Counted from the stretch's first letter, positions 1 through 12,654 are shown. The stretch is DNA of 64,000 nt from Straminergon stramineum (GCA_963920665.1 OY987270.1:20672019-20736018), one strand, 5' to 3'. A program made the numbers and translations. Notes: generated by a model not told the origin, from the letters alone.

Positions 1-1
1 T

Positions 2-559
2 CATAGGGACATCAAAGCTTCTAATGTGCTTATTGCAAGCAATTCAATTTGCTTACTAGCTAACTTTGAATGTTCTGTTGGAGTTGTGGGAATTGGATTT
101 TGGAAAGCACCTAAAATATTGGAAGCTTGCAAGCATGGGAATGTAAGTACTAAGGTTGAGTTATTCACCAAAGCAATGGATATGTATAGTTATGGAATGA
201 CTTGCTATGAGATCTTGACAGGCAAGCTTCCATTTGAAGGTCACCTACGGAATGACTACAATCTTGTGCTCCAAAGGCAAAGGCTAGAGATGCTGAATTC
301 TGTTGATGGTTAGATTCAAAAACCATAGAATAGGTGTTGGCAATCAAACCCAATTGCTCGACCCTCTTCTCAAGAAATATTGAAAATACTTTTAGCAAAT
401 TCAAAAATATGTAGGAATCTAGATTTACAACTTCAGAAGGCTAAAGCAAAAGTAGGAATTAGAAAAGCTTTGGATAGAAGTTCAAAGTTTGTAGAAATGA
501 GGAAATCATTGAAATTGAAGATGCCAAAACTAAAGATGCTGAAGTTATGCAAGAAGTGA
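2..559 (+). pseudogene. Protein kinase relic (C-terminal half)
   Basis: The frame starting at base 2 reads HRDIKASNVLIA, the catalytic loop of a Ser/Thr or dual-specificity kinase. It then runs through GFWKAPKILEA (the APE region), DMYSYGMTCYEILTGKLPFE (subdomains IX-X) and, after two in-frame TAG stops at 311 and 326, NPIARPSSQEIL (subdomain XI). The frame ends at a TGA at 557-559. The DFG segment that should follow the catalytic loop is missing: LLANFECS leads straight into GVVGIGFW, so an internal deletion is likely. The N-terminal lobe lies outside the window. The style resembles the large RLCK/MAPKKK-like kinase families of seed-free plants. The lost DFG and the stops make it a dead copy. 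Confidence 0.75.
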
Positions 560-1691
560 CATAATGTGGTTATCCAAAGCTTCCCACAGTTACTATTAGT
601 GAAAAGTATTGCCTTAACTTACATCAATTAAGATTTGAGCATGCTTTGATTTGATATTTGGTATTTGAAAATAATTTGATTGATCAAGATTTTAGGATGA
701 GTTCTATCTTGGTATCTTCATCTCCCTATTATATTTGAATGACAATTTGATTTTGCTATTTGTTATACAAACCAATTTTGGAATTAGGGAAGTTTTTTCT
801 AAATGTGACCTTCAAATCAATTGAGTCTTTGATGTATTAAAACTTGAAGCTTGCTTTGTGCATTTGTTGTAAGTAGTCATGTCAAAGAAGCTTCGACAAT
901 TTTTGTGTATTTTAGACATGAGGCTATATAACCAACATGCAAGTGTGGGTAAGACAATGAGAAGGAAATGGGATTTCAAGTCATATTGGGGAGTAACTTG
1001 GAGAGATTGAAGACAACCAAAAGCTATTTATGTTCTCTTGGTCTTGTTGGTTATATGCATGTTGGGAATGGGTCTACAATCATTCTATAAGGTTGGAAAA
1101 TGGATAAACATTCTTGGAATTTTCCGAGGGATATTCTATTGAAATTGAATACTTTCTAATTTTAGAATGGAACTTGTATTTTGTGTGGATCTTGTCCTCA
1201 TGTTTTAATAAAAAATTGTGATCTAAAATATGTACTAGGATACTTTATAAATAAGTGATGAATTACTAAAGCTTGAAGTAATTTAGTAGGATTTTAATGA
1301 AGAGTCTAGATGAGATCTCATAGTAAATAAGTAGAAATTAGGTGAAGAAAAAAGGTTTATAGTGAAAGTACAAAATGCTTCTACAAAAGGATTCAGTGTT
1401 AATATATAGAAACACAAGTAAGAACACCAACCAAAGTTGGAATTGAAGTATAAGGTCAATGCACTCAATCATTACTACCCAAAAATGCATCACATATATT
1501 TAGATCACTAATCACAACTAAGAGTTCACAATTGCATTATGAGAGTTGAATGCCAATTTTTGATACATGTACAAACTATATTATAAAATATCCCAACTTA
1601 TTCATGCGATGTCCAAACAATGTACACTAAGGTGCTTTAGAATCTTCTTACACATAGTGATAGATCTAATACAAATAATTCTTGTTTATTA
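560..1691. other. AT-rich stretch without a gene
   Basis: This is AT-rich DNA between the kinase relic and the hAT insertion site. Stops are dense in all frames and no open frame looks conserved. I see no feature here. Confidence 0.6.
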
Positions 1692-1699
1692 CTTGTGAA
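1692..1699. repeat. Left 8-bp target-site duplication of the hAT element
   Basis: CTTGTGAA directly precedes the terminal CAGGGTTGAC and recurs exactly at 20064-20071 behind the opposite end. It fits the hAT target pattern nTnnnnAn. Confidence 0.93.
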
Positions 1700-1850
1700 C
1701 AGGGTTGACGAAAGTGAGTGTCCCGGGCAAAATCGCGTCCAAAAACCGGACATCCGGACCCTGCAGACGCTGCGTCTCCGGGGGGTAAAAAAAACCGTCC
1801 GCAAATTTACCCTGGGTAAATGCGGACAGGCGGACGGGCGGGCGGACGGC
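1700..1850 (+). repeat. Left terminus and subterminal CGGACG island
   Basis: The 10-bp terminal repeat is followed by a GC-rich 140 bp in an AT-rich setting. It holds the near-palindrome GACGCTGCGTC, an ACCCTGGGTAA block and, at 1823-1850, clustered CGGAC/CGGACGG units. The same motif set occurs at the right end. Transposase binding is the likely role, by analogy with the subterminal repeats of other hAT elements; that is inference. Confidence 0.8.
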
Positions 1851-2323
1851 TAGTGGCTAGTTATTTAATACAAAGCTTCAACTCCTTCAAGTAAACTTTG
1901 ATTCCTTGAATGCTTTTTACAATAACATATGGAGTTATGAACTATCCTTTGTAGTGTAATCAACCAAAGAAATTGTACACTATAATTTCAATTATGAATT
2001 ATCAAGGGAAAGGATTAAAGAAAAAATTCAAAATTCTCTTCACCTTGAAAATTACCAAATCTATGATTCTATGACAATCATGAAGTCAAAATTGTTGCAT
2101 TCTATATGTATCTTGCAATGTATCATGCTTCATACAAAGAAAGAGGAACACAATCAATTTTGGGGGAACTTCTTCTTGGTTTTGCAATTCAAAAAAAAAT
2201 AATCATATTTTCAACATCAATAAGCAAACTCCAACTGCAATGGAAGCTTCAAACAATCAATTGCCATTACATGCTCAATGTATCATAAGCACCTAAACAC
2301 CTAAGCCTACATTCCTTGAATCT
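1851..2323. other. AT-rich spacer inside the hAT element
   Basis: This spacer lies between the left terminus and the 3' end of the transposase gene. A 60-codon open frame here has no recognisable content. It probably holds the transposase 3' untranslated region. Confidence 0.5.
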
Positions 2324-5300
2324 CTAAAGCTTGTAATCACTATCTCCTTTCACCTTAGCCCCGCTACTCTCACATCTAGTTCCCCATCGGTCGTCTTCAT
2401 CACTAGATGTCTCTTCCATGTCGTTTGATGAAGATTGTACAATTTTCACTCCTTTTTGTACTTGGATAGATGTCAATGATCTCATTGATCTACCAGTCTT
2501 CTTCTCCATTTTGGCTCTTAATATAGCCTTACCAATGCCTTCCTTAAGGCTAGGGATTGTTTTCATTTTCTTCTTTGACCCCACTTGATAGGTATCAAGT
2601 GGGGTTCGACCCATATTCGGTCTCTTCCTTGGAGAGGTAGCAAAGGGTTGCATCATTCTTTTTTTACGAGCTTTAATAGAGTCTTCACCCTGTGATATCT
2701 CTGTTTTTGGCGCTCCTTGAATAATTAACTGCATTGCATTCAAAGACTACGATGTGTGGCCTAATGATTTCAAGGAATGGCGTGGTGGATGGCCCCGATG
2801 TTGAATAAACATTGAAGCCAATGTCTCATCCTTATCATCATCATCAGTACATGATAAAATGGTTCGACTTGGATTGCCTCCAGAACTCATCTCTTTCGTA
2901 GGAGACAAATGTCTTTTTCCAAGCCGTGATTTCCTTGAACCATCCAATGTCGTGGCATCGCTTTTAAATAGTGCATGTGGAGGAGTGCTACGTGGTGGTT
3001 CGGGAGAATCTTCCATGAGGTGCATTTTGCCAACACCATTGTTGACAAAAATTGGGCTGCTTGACTCCATCGAACGTGCTTCAACATTGTCTTGTACTTC
3101 GTGTGGTTTGGCATTTCCAATATTTGCTTCAACACATTTCTTGCTTGCCGATACCACTATTGACGCAACAATTTCATTGGACACGTTCATTTCAACGTTC
3201 ACCTCACATCCTCCTTTGTCTTCATGTTGGTCATTTTTTTCTACCGCCATTATCGGAGATGGAGCATCGGAAATGGGAATCACTTCATCCTTTTCAAGAC
3301 TCCCATCATTCGCAACCGTTGTCCTATTGGTCGCCCTTATCTCTACATACATATCCTCCACATTTGGTAGAAGATTTTTGCTACTCATGAATCCAGTTCC
3401 ATCCACAAATCTAGCTATCGAAGGTACATCATCATCAAGCCCGCAATCATCCTCATCTGATCGAAAATCATACATGTCTCCATCCGCGACTCCGAAGTCT
3501 TCATTGTTTTGATTAGGAGTCTCAAACATTTCTTCGTCAGAATTGTTGATATCATAATTCAGAACATCTCTATCATCAGATACAGATTCATCATCCTCGT
3601 CTTCCGAGATAGGCCCTCCCGAATCTTTGGACTCCACATTGTCATGGTACCACTTCTTTTCATCCTTCTCCTTCGATGCGGCTATGACTTTGGAATTGGT
3701 GTATACATACACCAAATCGGCTGCTCTCTGTGGCCTCAACTTGTTTCGGGATTTGTTGTGAACAAAAGAGTAGCTACTCCAATTTTGTTCACATGAAGAT
3801 GATGACACCGGTTGGGCCAAAATCCTCTTTGCAATTGGAGCAATGAGCTTGCCACATGCACCTTCAAAATCCCACCAAGCATGTGCCGACAATTTCTGCT
3901 CAGCCGGATCCAACATGTCGTAGAACGGAGGATCTCGATGTCGAAATGCTACAAATTCCTTCACTACATCAGGATAAGTTCCTAATTGACATATTTTCCT
4001 GATAATGCGCTTGCATGCATCTGTTGCATTTTGATCGTCAACTAGTTTTTTATCGTGAAGAAGGTAAGGGTTCAAAAGAGCTCCTGCATAATGTAGATCA
4101 GTCTCTACCATTTCCCGTCGCTTACCAAACACCTTTTCGATAGGAATGGCTAAGTCCAAGGACAAACCAAAGGGCTCTTGTCGTAAAGAGAAGACATGCT
4201 TCTCTAAATTCCTCATGATGTGCAATACCTTGCCCATGCATGGTGTTTTTGCATCCAAATCCCGTAGACCAAACACCACAGGAGCCATCAATTCTCGGAA
4301 ATTAGTGGCACGGGCCCAAAAATGTTCATCTAAAATTGTCTTCTTCACCTCCCGAGGCTCCGTACGAGATTTTGCGTTCTTCGTGTCCTGTAATTTGAGT
4401 ACATATTCTACCCATTGTGGATCCACCACACTTTGTTGCAATCCAGTCTTGACCTTCAACAAACGAGAAATCATGAAGAAATTGGAGGCAAATCTTGTTT
4501 TCACCGACATCAATAAGCTATTCTTCGTTTCGTGCTTTTGAAATATAGCTAGCGGCATATGCCGCAATTGGAAAAACTTCACAACGGTTTGGGCCTTTTC
4601 CACTAACTCCTTCAACCATTCTTGCTTCCCCCAATCTTGAAGCAACAAATTCAAGGCGTGCACCACACAACCTTGAAAAAAAATGTGCGGATATTTACTC
4701 GACACCATATTCCATGTTGCCGGGTTTACAGGAGCGTTGTCTGCAGTCACTTGCACAACATTTGTGGGGCCTACTTGTTCTATAAACTTTTCCAAGACAG
4801 AGGCCAAAAAAGGAGCATTCTTTTCGATTCCACTTGTATCCACTGATCCTAGAAATTGTTCACCCGTAGAAGATATAAGCATGGCATTTATCAATGGTCG
4901 ATTGGTAACCGAGCTCCATCCATCAATAGACAATGTTACTCCAAACTTCCAAATGCTATCTTCAGTCCGACTATGAAGCTTTGTTTTGATGTCGGTCTTC
5001 GCTTGGTCAAGCAATTTATGGCGTAAAGCATGATACGATGGTAGAGCGTAGGGCCCACGGTACTCGGCTATTTTTTTCACTGCTTCTTTAAATGCCGGAT
5101 TTCAAGCTACAGCAAATGGTATGTTTGCCGCATAGAAGAAATTGGCCCACACTACATTCAAATTGCGTTTTGCTGCGGAATCAAAGCCATCGACTAGACT
5201 ACTCTGTCTTTGAGGTCTACTACTTGATGCCCTTGGAGTGTCACGATCACTAGATGTTTTTGTAGTTCAATTTACTTCGGATCCTACACCAACAAATTCT

Positions 5301-5632
5301 TCCGGTGCTGCGCATGAGTCCTCTTGAGTAGAATGCGCCATATCCCTCTCATTTGAAAAATCCGTCCCGACCATACGCATGCTACCAACATCTACATTGT
5401 CAATGATCAGTCTCTGCGGGAATGCCCCATTAGATCGAAGAAATAGGATTCGAACATCTAGTGTCAATTGCGAACAAAGACTCACTCTTGTATCACGGAC
5501 ACCTGATGGGCCTTCATATCCTAAATGGCTCAACATACGGCTTATCTTCTTCGCAAACACCGAGTTGCAAGCCTTGCACTTTACCTTATTGGTTGATGCG
5601 GTACCATACCAACCAGACCAATCCTTGCTCAT
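2324..5632 (-). pseudogene. hAT transposase gene with three in-frame stops
   Basis: One reading frame of 1,102 codons starts at an ATG at 5632 (MSKDWSGWYG) and ends at 2324. Residues 1-45 form a BED-type zinc finger (WYGTAS, CKAC, then an H in SHLGYE). A DUF659-like catalytic core follows, with SIDGWSS (Asp about residue 237) and VTADNAP (Asp about 298). The hATC dimerisation region at about 584-650 includes SSSSCEQNWSSYSF and KLRPQRAADLVYVYTN. A long acidic then basic tail of about 450 residues follows, with NLS-like KARKKR and SKKKMK. Three stops interrupt the frame: TGA at 5269-5267, TGA at 5104-5102 (inside the conserved IPFAVA-NPAFKEAV stretch) and TAG at 2749-2747. The frame is open and family-like across the stops, so they are not introns. 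This is the enzyme expected to move the element. Confidence 0.88.
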
Positions 5633-5924
5633 AGTGGCAAGGCACAAATTTTAATTCCGTATATTGGAATTAAATTCAAAATGTGAAGACCAAATGAACA
5701 ATGTCCAAATATAATAAAAAATGAGTGCACAAAGCCTTGAAAATCAAGGCCCTCCCGTCCACAGAACTATACATTACCAAGCAAGGGACACAAAAATTGC
5801 AGCTCCTAGCCCTTGGAAATCTTAGCGTTTAGTTTTCAAGAGTGCTCTCAAATGACTTCTTTCCTAAAGTTATAGTCTCCCAAATAGGCCTGACCGTTGC
5901 AGACCATTTTTGAATCCACAGAAC
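5633..5924. promoter_or_regulatory. Presumed 5' region of the transposase gene
   Basis: This is the non-coding 290 bp between the transposase ATG and the CGGACG island. I see no clear TATA box. Its role as leader or promoter is inferred from position only. Confidence 0.35.
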
Positions 5925-6210
5925 ATACTATCCGCCGTCGCCTGATTGTGCAGCGGTCGAGCGGTCGGGCGGACGGATGGTCCAGCGGTTGGGCGGTTGG
6001 TTTAGTCGAGCGGATGGACAGTCCAACGGACGGGCGGTCGGGCCCACGAGGGTTGGGCGGACAGACAATGCGGACAAGCGGATGGAGTGACGCGAAGACA
6101 CGCGGACGCGCGAACGGATATTGCGGACGGGTGGATGGGCGGACGGGAGGTCGGGTGGACGGGTGATTTAAGGCGGACGGGCGGTCAGGCGGACGGGCTG
6201 GGTAGGTCGT
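5925..6210. repeat. CGGACG island upstream of the transposase gene
   Basis: This is a degenerate GC-rich minisatellite built of CGGACGG, CGGTCGGG and CGGATGG units. It is sharply bounded by AT-rich DNA. Open frames across it exist only because the repeat lacks stops. It lies about 300 bp upstream of the transposase start. Confidence 0.8.
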
Positions 6211-6621
6211 GTTCAATTGTTCAAATGTTCAATGCTTCAAGAGATGTGGGACAAAATAGGGATTTATGGATGGAATGAGCCAATGAGGAGATTTCAGAAT
6301 ATTATGGTTTTGTCAAAGGGTCTTATAATTTAAAATTTCTAGATGAGCATGAAAAAAACATACTTCACAAAAAGTTGTTCTTCATAAATCACCATAGCAT
6401 GAACTTAAAAGAAAGCAAAACAAATGATGAATTCAAAGATATATATATTGATATTTCATATTTGGATATATAAAGAACTTCAAAACAAATCAAAATTCAT
6501 CATGAGTACAATGAATTACTAGTAGTACTCAACCCTTATAACATTCAAGCCACACTCACCGGTATACTTCTATACTATTAAACATTTAAACATAATAAAA
6601 TAAGGAAAGCCTCTCTTATAC
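6211..6621. other. AT-rich spacer inside the hAT element
   Basis: This separates the island from the 3' end of gene A. It is AT-rich with no coding signal, and may hold the 3' untranslated region of gene A. Confidence 0.5.
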
Positions 6622-9600
6622 TTAAGAACCACTACCCTCTCCTACATCGTGAGATGGCCCCTCCTTAGCCAAAAGTCTTGCACTCATTCGTCGAGTATTT
6701 GACCCAGGACTGGAGACAACACCTCCTCCGGATCTAACCTCCATGTCCACCGCTATAAACTGTCGTTTGGTTTCCGGAGACTGGTCATCGTCATCGTCAT
6801 CCTCTCTCTTCCGTTTTGAGCTTCGCTTTGGAGACAAATCTACTTCTTCAACCTTCAAGGCCCTCAACGCAGCATCCACTCAATCTATGAACACATTGAC
6901 CTGTTCGTCATCAGCTTCGATGGGTAATCCTATTGGTCGAAAATCGGCCAATAGAAACCCCCTCCATTCAGCTATAATGTCACCTATCCTCTTGTCAAAT
7001 GCCCTAGCTACCTCCACAAATGAATGCCCTGTAGTTGTTTCCCCATCTATTTCAACAAGAGCACGAGCTTTAGCAACTTCTTCCAACTTTGACAAGAAAA
7101 GGGCCCTACCAATCAAAGTGTGATTATAAGCCCCGTATTGCTCATTGAACTCTTGAGCATGCTCCACCTCTATCCAAGTTCTTTTGGGCCTTTTTCGCAC
7201 TTCTTTGTCGGGAAACTGAAAAACTTCTTGTGTTGCACACTCCAATGGCCCCCCATGTTGCGACAAAACAATTCACGAGCCTCACCATCTTCAATACCCC
7301 GGGCCCGCAACTCCAACTCTCTGTTAACGGTCATCCACATGAAAGGATCCACTGGCTCTCTAGACTCCTCACACAATCCATGTCGGCATTCAATTGAATC
7401 CCACGTGAGAGGTCGCCCCCAATGCGAGAAATTCTGGAACCGGTATGGCCCTTGATCAAGAAGAAGGGTCCATCGGTTGTATTCGTGGCCAGGGGGCATA
7501 TCTTCCAAGATACCAAGCATTTCATAGAACCGAGGGCTCAAAGGAAAACGACACTCAGCACAAACCGAACGAATGAGTGATGCTTTCACGATGCATGTCA
7601 CGTGAAAAGTGTGGCGACATTGGCCCATGGTTAGGGCTCCTTCAGGGCCAAAAGGACCTTGGCAAAGGCTACAATGACTCTTCAAGATTCCTGGGGCTGG
7701 ATCGCAAGCATGCACTACTGTCTTCTCTTTCTCCTTGATGTGCGCTGAAAGCATGTTGTAAGGGACCCACCCTTCCTCTACTTCCAAGGCCCAATCGATG
7801 TGTGCAACATTGTCCTTCTTTGCATGGTTCAACCGCTCAAACATATCATCCATGTCCCCCCAACATGTAATTTCTGTGGAACCCCTTGGATGTTCATCAA
7901 ACACTTTCTTGAACCGAAGCAAAGAGGTCTCCACGGCATTGCATTCTTCATCCGACTTCATTGCCAATTTCATAAGCCCTTTCATTGCTCGAGATACTAC
8001 AGAGGGTTTGTCTTGGAGTTTCTGTACCCATGCCAACCATCGAGACTCTAATCCGCTCTTCGGCATGCATTCCTCCATGCCCATGATTCTTTGAAATTGG
8101 TCCAACTCCACCTCAACAAGGATTTTCTCTTGAATTGCTTCATCTAATTTCAACTGTAGCTCCTCCACCTCACTGCCTTTCGTTTGTGTCGAAGCATCCT
8201 ACAATGTACGGGAAATATTAGGAATGATGGTCCGTACTGCTTCTTCACATTTCTTGTCATTCCCAACCTCATCCAAATTCAAGATGATGGACGTCTCCAC
8301 CGCTTTTGCCTTCTCAAAAGGAAGAGAGAGTTGATCGCTCTCTTGACTTTCTTGCACAAATAGAATGATCACAGAGTCCATGGTAGGCCTACCCCTCTTC
8401 AACTCTTGTACTTCGAGCTCCAATTCTTCGATGCGCTTTCTTTGAACCACCTTGTTACAACGTTCCTACTCCATGTTTTTCTGCGACAGCTGCAGCTTCA
8501 TTTCCAAGTCCTCACACTTCATCTTCAGTCGATGAATGTCTTCCTCTAAGGCCATCAAACTTTTTAAGTTCATCATGCCACCTTCAAGAATTGGTGCCAC
8601 TTTCTCAGTGAAATTGCAAAAAACCAAGGCACCAGTCAACAATTCAGGTGCCATTTTGGAAAATTCCTCTGCCACGTCTCTAACCCAAGGAGTAATTTCA
8701 ACTACCATTTGAGCTGAAGTTCTCAATCTGTATGCGGTTTGCGAAATAGTACCCCATCCCCCTTTTCCTACGGGCTGACTAGAACTGCCTGCCTCATTTT
8801 CGGGATTAGAATGAAGATGTTGTTCTGCTAGTACTCGCCAATGACTACAACATTCTAACAGCTTTTCCAATTGATTGGCGATGGGTATGGAACAAAGAAT
8901 CTCCAATTGAGCCGAGCTAAAAGTTGCCAAATGTGGATGCCCTCCAGTTCTTGCGCTTAATATTTGTCTTGGGCTCAACCTTCGACTTGGGCTTACGTTT
9001 TGATGCGGACTCAACATTCGAATTGGGCTCAATGTTTGGCTTCGCCTTGGCGTCGTTGGCAGCTGAGAAATCGGAGTTGCATATTCCACCAAGCTCTCAA
9101 GAGCTTTACTATCTATGTAACCCTGAATTCTAGCATTGGTCCTTGCAAGTTGTTCCTCATTGACCTCTCCATCTAGCGAAAAAGGTGACCCACGTTCTTC
9201 TACCATTGTTTTCTTGTTTGCAGCCAAGTCTACACTGCCCAAGGTTGTTTCATTCGTTGTAGTTTCCTTGCTTGGAGCCATGCTTTGTTCACCCAATGTT
9301 ATCACATTCAGTGTGGATATGAAGCATGTTGGAGGAGTTACAAAAACCTCTCCGCCGACACCTCCCGAGGAGACATTGCTCACTTCTGTGCAAGGTTGTG
9401 CCACTTTTGCAGGTCTTAATTGTACTGCATCACCTAAAACCTCGGAGACCTTTGTTGTACGCGTTGTAGTATTTTTTAATACTTTTGGGGTCTTTGTTGG
9501 TTCACTTGGTTCTGCCTGAGAATGGTACGAATCGGGAATGTCTTTTTGATTGGGTTGCAGTAAAAGTGGAGAATCCACCTTGGATGGATAAGTGCTCCAA

Positions 9601-10013
9601 TCTACCTTGCGGTTTAAAATGAGTTCTGCATATACCATGCACACTACGCTAGAATTTATGCATCCCTTACTCCTTGGCTTGTCCCCAAATAGCGTCCGCC
9701 ACACCTCCTCCGATCGATGGACAAAATGTTTATTGTTGCAATTACGTGGCTTACAACAAAAACCATGTGTATGCACCACGTGGCAATCCCGAGGCCACAA
9801 CTTGTCAATGTGGTACATTTTAACATACTTCTTGCATGTTTTGAAGGTCTTATATTCCCCTTCCTCCTCCTCCCAACCGCTCTCCGCTTTGATGTTCGGG
9901 TCATCTAAAATCTCATAGTGAAGCCCATGAGGGGCCCCCTTCGCTTTAGTCCCTCTCTTTTTTTCACCTCCTGAAGTCCTCCCGTTGTTGGTAGAAACAC
10001 CTTGATCCGCCAT
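6622..10013 (-). pseudogene. Cargo gene A: RING-H2 protein with a novel N-terminal Cys/His domain, degraded
   Basis: The frame starts at ATG 10013 (MADQGVSTNNGRTSGG). Residues 47-142 form a domain shared with cargo gene B: TCKKYVKMYHIDKLWP, then CNNKHFVHRSEE and AELILNRKVDW, with C60, H68, C92 and H96. A Ser/Thr/Pro-rich middle and Glu/Lys-rich coiled-coil stretches follow. A RING-H2 finger is at 7673-7551: CSLC, then CRHTFHVTC, then CAEC, in C-x2-C-x14-C-x-H-x2-H-x2-C-x10-C-x2-C spacing, which suggests an E3 ubiquitin ligase. The last part (EDDDDDDQSPETKRQ) looks nuclear. Lesions are TAG at 8468-8466, TAG at 8201-8199, a one-base slip near the six-C run at 7249-7254 and TGA at 6882-6880; the final stop is TAA at 6624. 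It is degraded, but a frame of about 1,130 codons is still traceable. Confidence 0.75.
7551..7673 (-). other. RING-H2 zinc finger within cargo gene A
   Basis: All eight metal ligands are present as C3H2C3 in one uninterrupted frame. RING-H2 fingers recruit E2 enzymes in ubiquitin transfer. The E3 role is inferred from the family; the finger itself is visible. Confidence 0.85.
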
Positions 10014-10214
10014 GATAGATGATTAGAATTTTTGAGCCCTTCGAAAAATAGTACCACAGCACGTGAATACCGTGAGATGTGTGTAAATAAGTAACAACGT
10101 AAATCAGCAATAGTAACAAAAGCTCAAGGACCCCCACTCTCCACCCTGTAGGAGCAACTGACACATAAAGCAACAGTAGCACATCCAACCTGGCGCCGAA
10201 GGAGAGTAGAAGTG
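10014..10214. promoter_or_regulatory. Presumed 5' region of cargo gene A
   Basis: This is non-coding sequence between the gene A start codon and its island. No distinct promoter motif is visible. The assignment is by position only. Confidence 0.3.
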
Positions 10215-10845
10215 AGAGCAAATGAGGAGGCCGTCCCCCCATATACCTGTCCACCACCAAACCTAAAAAATGTCCGCCCCGAAGCGGACCCGGACCTGTC
10301 GTCCGCCGCGGCGGACGCGGGGCGACCACTGGGATTGGCAGACGGCCAACTGTCCGTCCACTCCGGACCGCGACCGGACCTCCCGTCTGCCAATTGGAAC
10401 CGCGGGGCGCTCCTGGACCATCCCGTCCGCTCCGGACCGCAACCGAACCTCCCGTTCGCCAATTGGAACCGCGGGCCACTCCTGGACCATCCCATCCACT
10501 CCGGACCGTGACCGGACCTCCCGTCCGCCAATCGGAACCACGGGCCGCTCCTGGACCATCCCATTCGCTCCGAACCACGACTAGACCTCCCGTCCGCCAA
10601 TCGGAACCGCAGGCCGTTCCTGGACCATCCCGTCCGCTTAGGCTGCCCGCTTAGGCCGTCCGCCATCCCCAACCGGCCCCGCACCAAGCCATCCGCTTAG
10701 GCCGTCCGCTCAGCTCGTCCGCCATTGCCGACCAACCCCGCACCTGGCCGTCCGCTCAGGCCGTCCCCCGTTCCCGAACAACCACATCCAGCACTGTTCA
10801 CCTTGCTATGGAGCCCACCTGACGTCAGTCCGCCAGCAGTCCTAA
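10215..10845. repeat. CGTCCG island upstream of cargo gene A
   Basis: This 630-bp GC-rich minisatellite has a higher-order unit of about 60 bp. The unit carries CCTCCCGTCCGCCAAT, a GGAACCGC block and CTCCTGGACCATCCC, repeated about four times at 10375-10630, followed by shorter CGTCCGCTTAGGC-type units. The open frames across it in several phases are repeat artefacts. It starts about 200 bp upstream of the gene A start codon. Confidence 0.82.
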
Positions 10846-10998
10846 ATCATTGAATTCTGAGAAGGATAGATTCATGTACAAAAAATACTCTTGAATGCTA
10901 GAAGTATCCAATGTAATATTAATGTAAGAAAAGATAATTCCAGATATTCCTTCCCACATTTAAACATGCTCTCCAAAGTCCAAACCCTATATCCTATA

Positions 10999-11022
10999 CC
11001 CTAAACCCTAAACCCTAACCCT
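10999..11022. repeat. Interstitial telomere-type repeat
   Basis: About three CCCTAAA units, the plant telomere repeat. Such telo-boxes also occur in plant promoters, so function is open. Confidence 0.7.
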
Positions 11023-11876
11023 CCAAAAAAAATCAGAATTATACAACCCTCAATTGTACATATTGAATTTATAACATTGCACAAATTTTCAAAATTATTG
11101 ATGCGATGTATGAAATATGTTTTACCTATGAGACTATGATTCCTTTGTAGTTTGGAATGCAATCATGACAATATAATGCAGATGTAGACCTTTCTTACTT
11201 TGTCATGTACTCATGTGAGTACATTACTCATGTAGGTTTCAATTTTTCTTAAGATTGAGCACCTCAATTATCACTTTATTATGAGCCATTAAATAAATGT
11301 GGAACATTCAATTATAACTTGGAGTAGGTCTTCAATTTTTGTTGTCAAATGTATTCATAGTTTAAAACACCAATATGAAATTATGAATAGACTAAAAGAA
11401 ATTATATTATCTCATTATTCTATTATAACATTTATCGAATGTATGGGATGGTGCTAAAATGATTCAAGCATTTTAATGTAATGTGAAATGTTGTGGACAA
11501 GATTAAAGTAAGCATTTATACAACAAAATGAATTGAAAATTCATATCATATACACTTTGACACTTATACCTATGTATACTTGTGTGCATCCTAAATTGTA
11601 AACCGATCATAAATTGATCACAACCCCAAAATATTAGAGCTTAGGTAATGTACAATGTGATTGACCTTCAAATATGATGAGTTTTCAATTACAAGAAATT
11701 AGAAATGGTCATACTTCAATGATTACAAGTGTGTTTCATCTCAAAACTTTTTTGCAAATGATTATATAGAAAGGTTCATAATATCATATCTTTTAAATTA
11801 TAAATTTACAATATTGATTGAATTGCTTATGTTAGTTTTGTAGTTATGTAGGCCTAGGATTTTGTAAAACCTGGAA

Positions 11877-12300
11877 CCCCTAAAGCCTTCATGCTTTCTT
11901 TCCCATCAAATATCACTCAAAACTGCCATTTCAAATGCAAAGAGACAAAAATCTTAAAAAGTGATTTTTGGGCATATTTAACCATAGGAATTTATACTAG
12001 ACTAGTATAAAAGTTAATTGAATTATCTTGTCATCTTGAAAACTTTGAGTACATACATTGCGCGTGGTATTTGCATTTAAAGTAAGCCCAAGAAATCTTT
12101 TCTTCCATCTTGCTATGCTAGATTGTTGGGCTTCTCATTTTCTTCACTTTAGATTTTTTACATTAATGAATTTCATTTTACAATATCTCATGTTGAAAAA
12201 TTTAACTCTTGAGTGAAGAATCTTGAACCAAAACTTTAGAAATAAATCATTTAATTGAGATCACATATCACAAGAGTCTCGTATAAGAGTGTAGCTGTGT
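11877..12300 (+). repeat. Old, diverged copy of the CCCCTAAAGGACC repeat family
   Basis: It begins CCCCTAAAG and shares ACTCAAAACTGCCATTTC with the intact copy at 18301. Similarity then fades; the right end is approximate and no terminal repeat is recognisable there. Confidence 0.5.
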
Positions 12301-12654
12301 AGGGCCTTTGGGAGTTTAGGGATTCATTGTTTTCCTTGAAAGTCATGAAAAAGAATAATAAATATTATAAATTGAACCACAAAGGCTTTTGTTACGATCT
12401 TAACATCGAATTTCTTTTTCTATTAGTCAAAAAGTATTGTTGACATCACAAACTTGTACAAAAGCACCAATGTACAACAAAATTTCTTTACACACTTATT
12501 TGAATTCTTGATTTATAAGTCAAATGATTTTTCAAACAAGAGACTTTGGGATGTCACTTTTGATAGTTGTATCAATTTAAAACCTCATGACATAACATAT
12601 TAAAAATAATTTCTCTACTTTTCTTAATTCACCATATAATGCAAGCTCTCCCGC

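Larger units (their letters stand above)
10846..12640. other. Non-coding core of the hAT element
   Basis: This is AT-rich DNA between the divergent gene pairs of the element (transposase and A to the left on the minus strand, B and C to the right on the plus strand). It holds a short telomere-type repeat and an old CCCCTAAAG repeat copy, listed separately. No coding frame is seen. Confidence 0.6.

Noticed and set aside
5102..5269. An intron in the transposase gene that removes the stops
   Set aside because: The sequence between the stops keeps the frame and reads like the family (FFYAANIPFAVA), and good splice sites are not seen.
2859..5654. Plus-strand frames of up to 217 codons opposite the transposase
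   Set aside because: Shadows of the minus-strand transposase frame.
10124..10687. Long open frames on both strands in the CGTCCG island
   Set aside because: The repeat lacks stop codons in most phases, so frames open in several phases at once. The predicted peptides are repeats of Arg/Gly/Pro/Ser without domain features.
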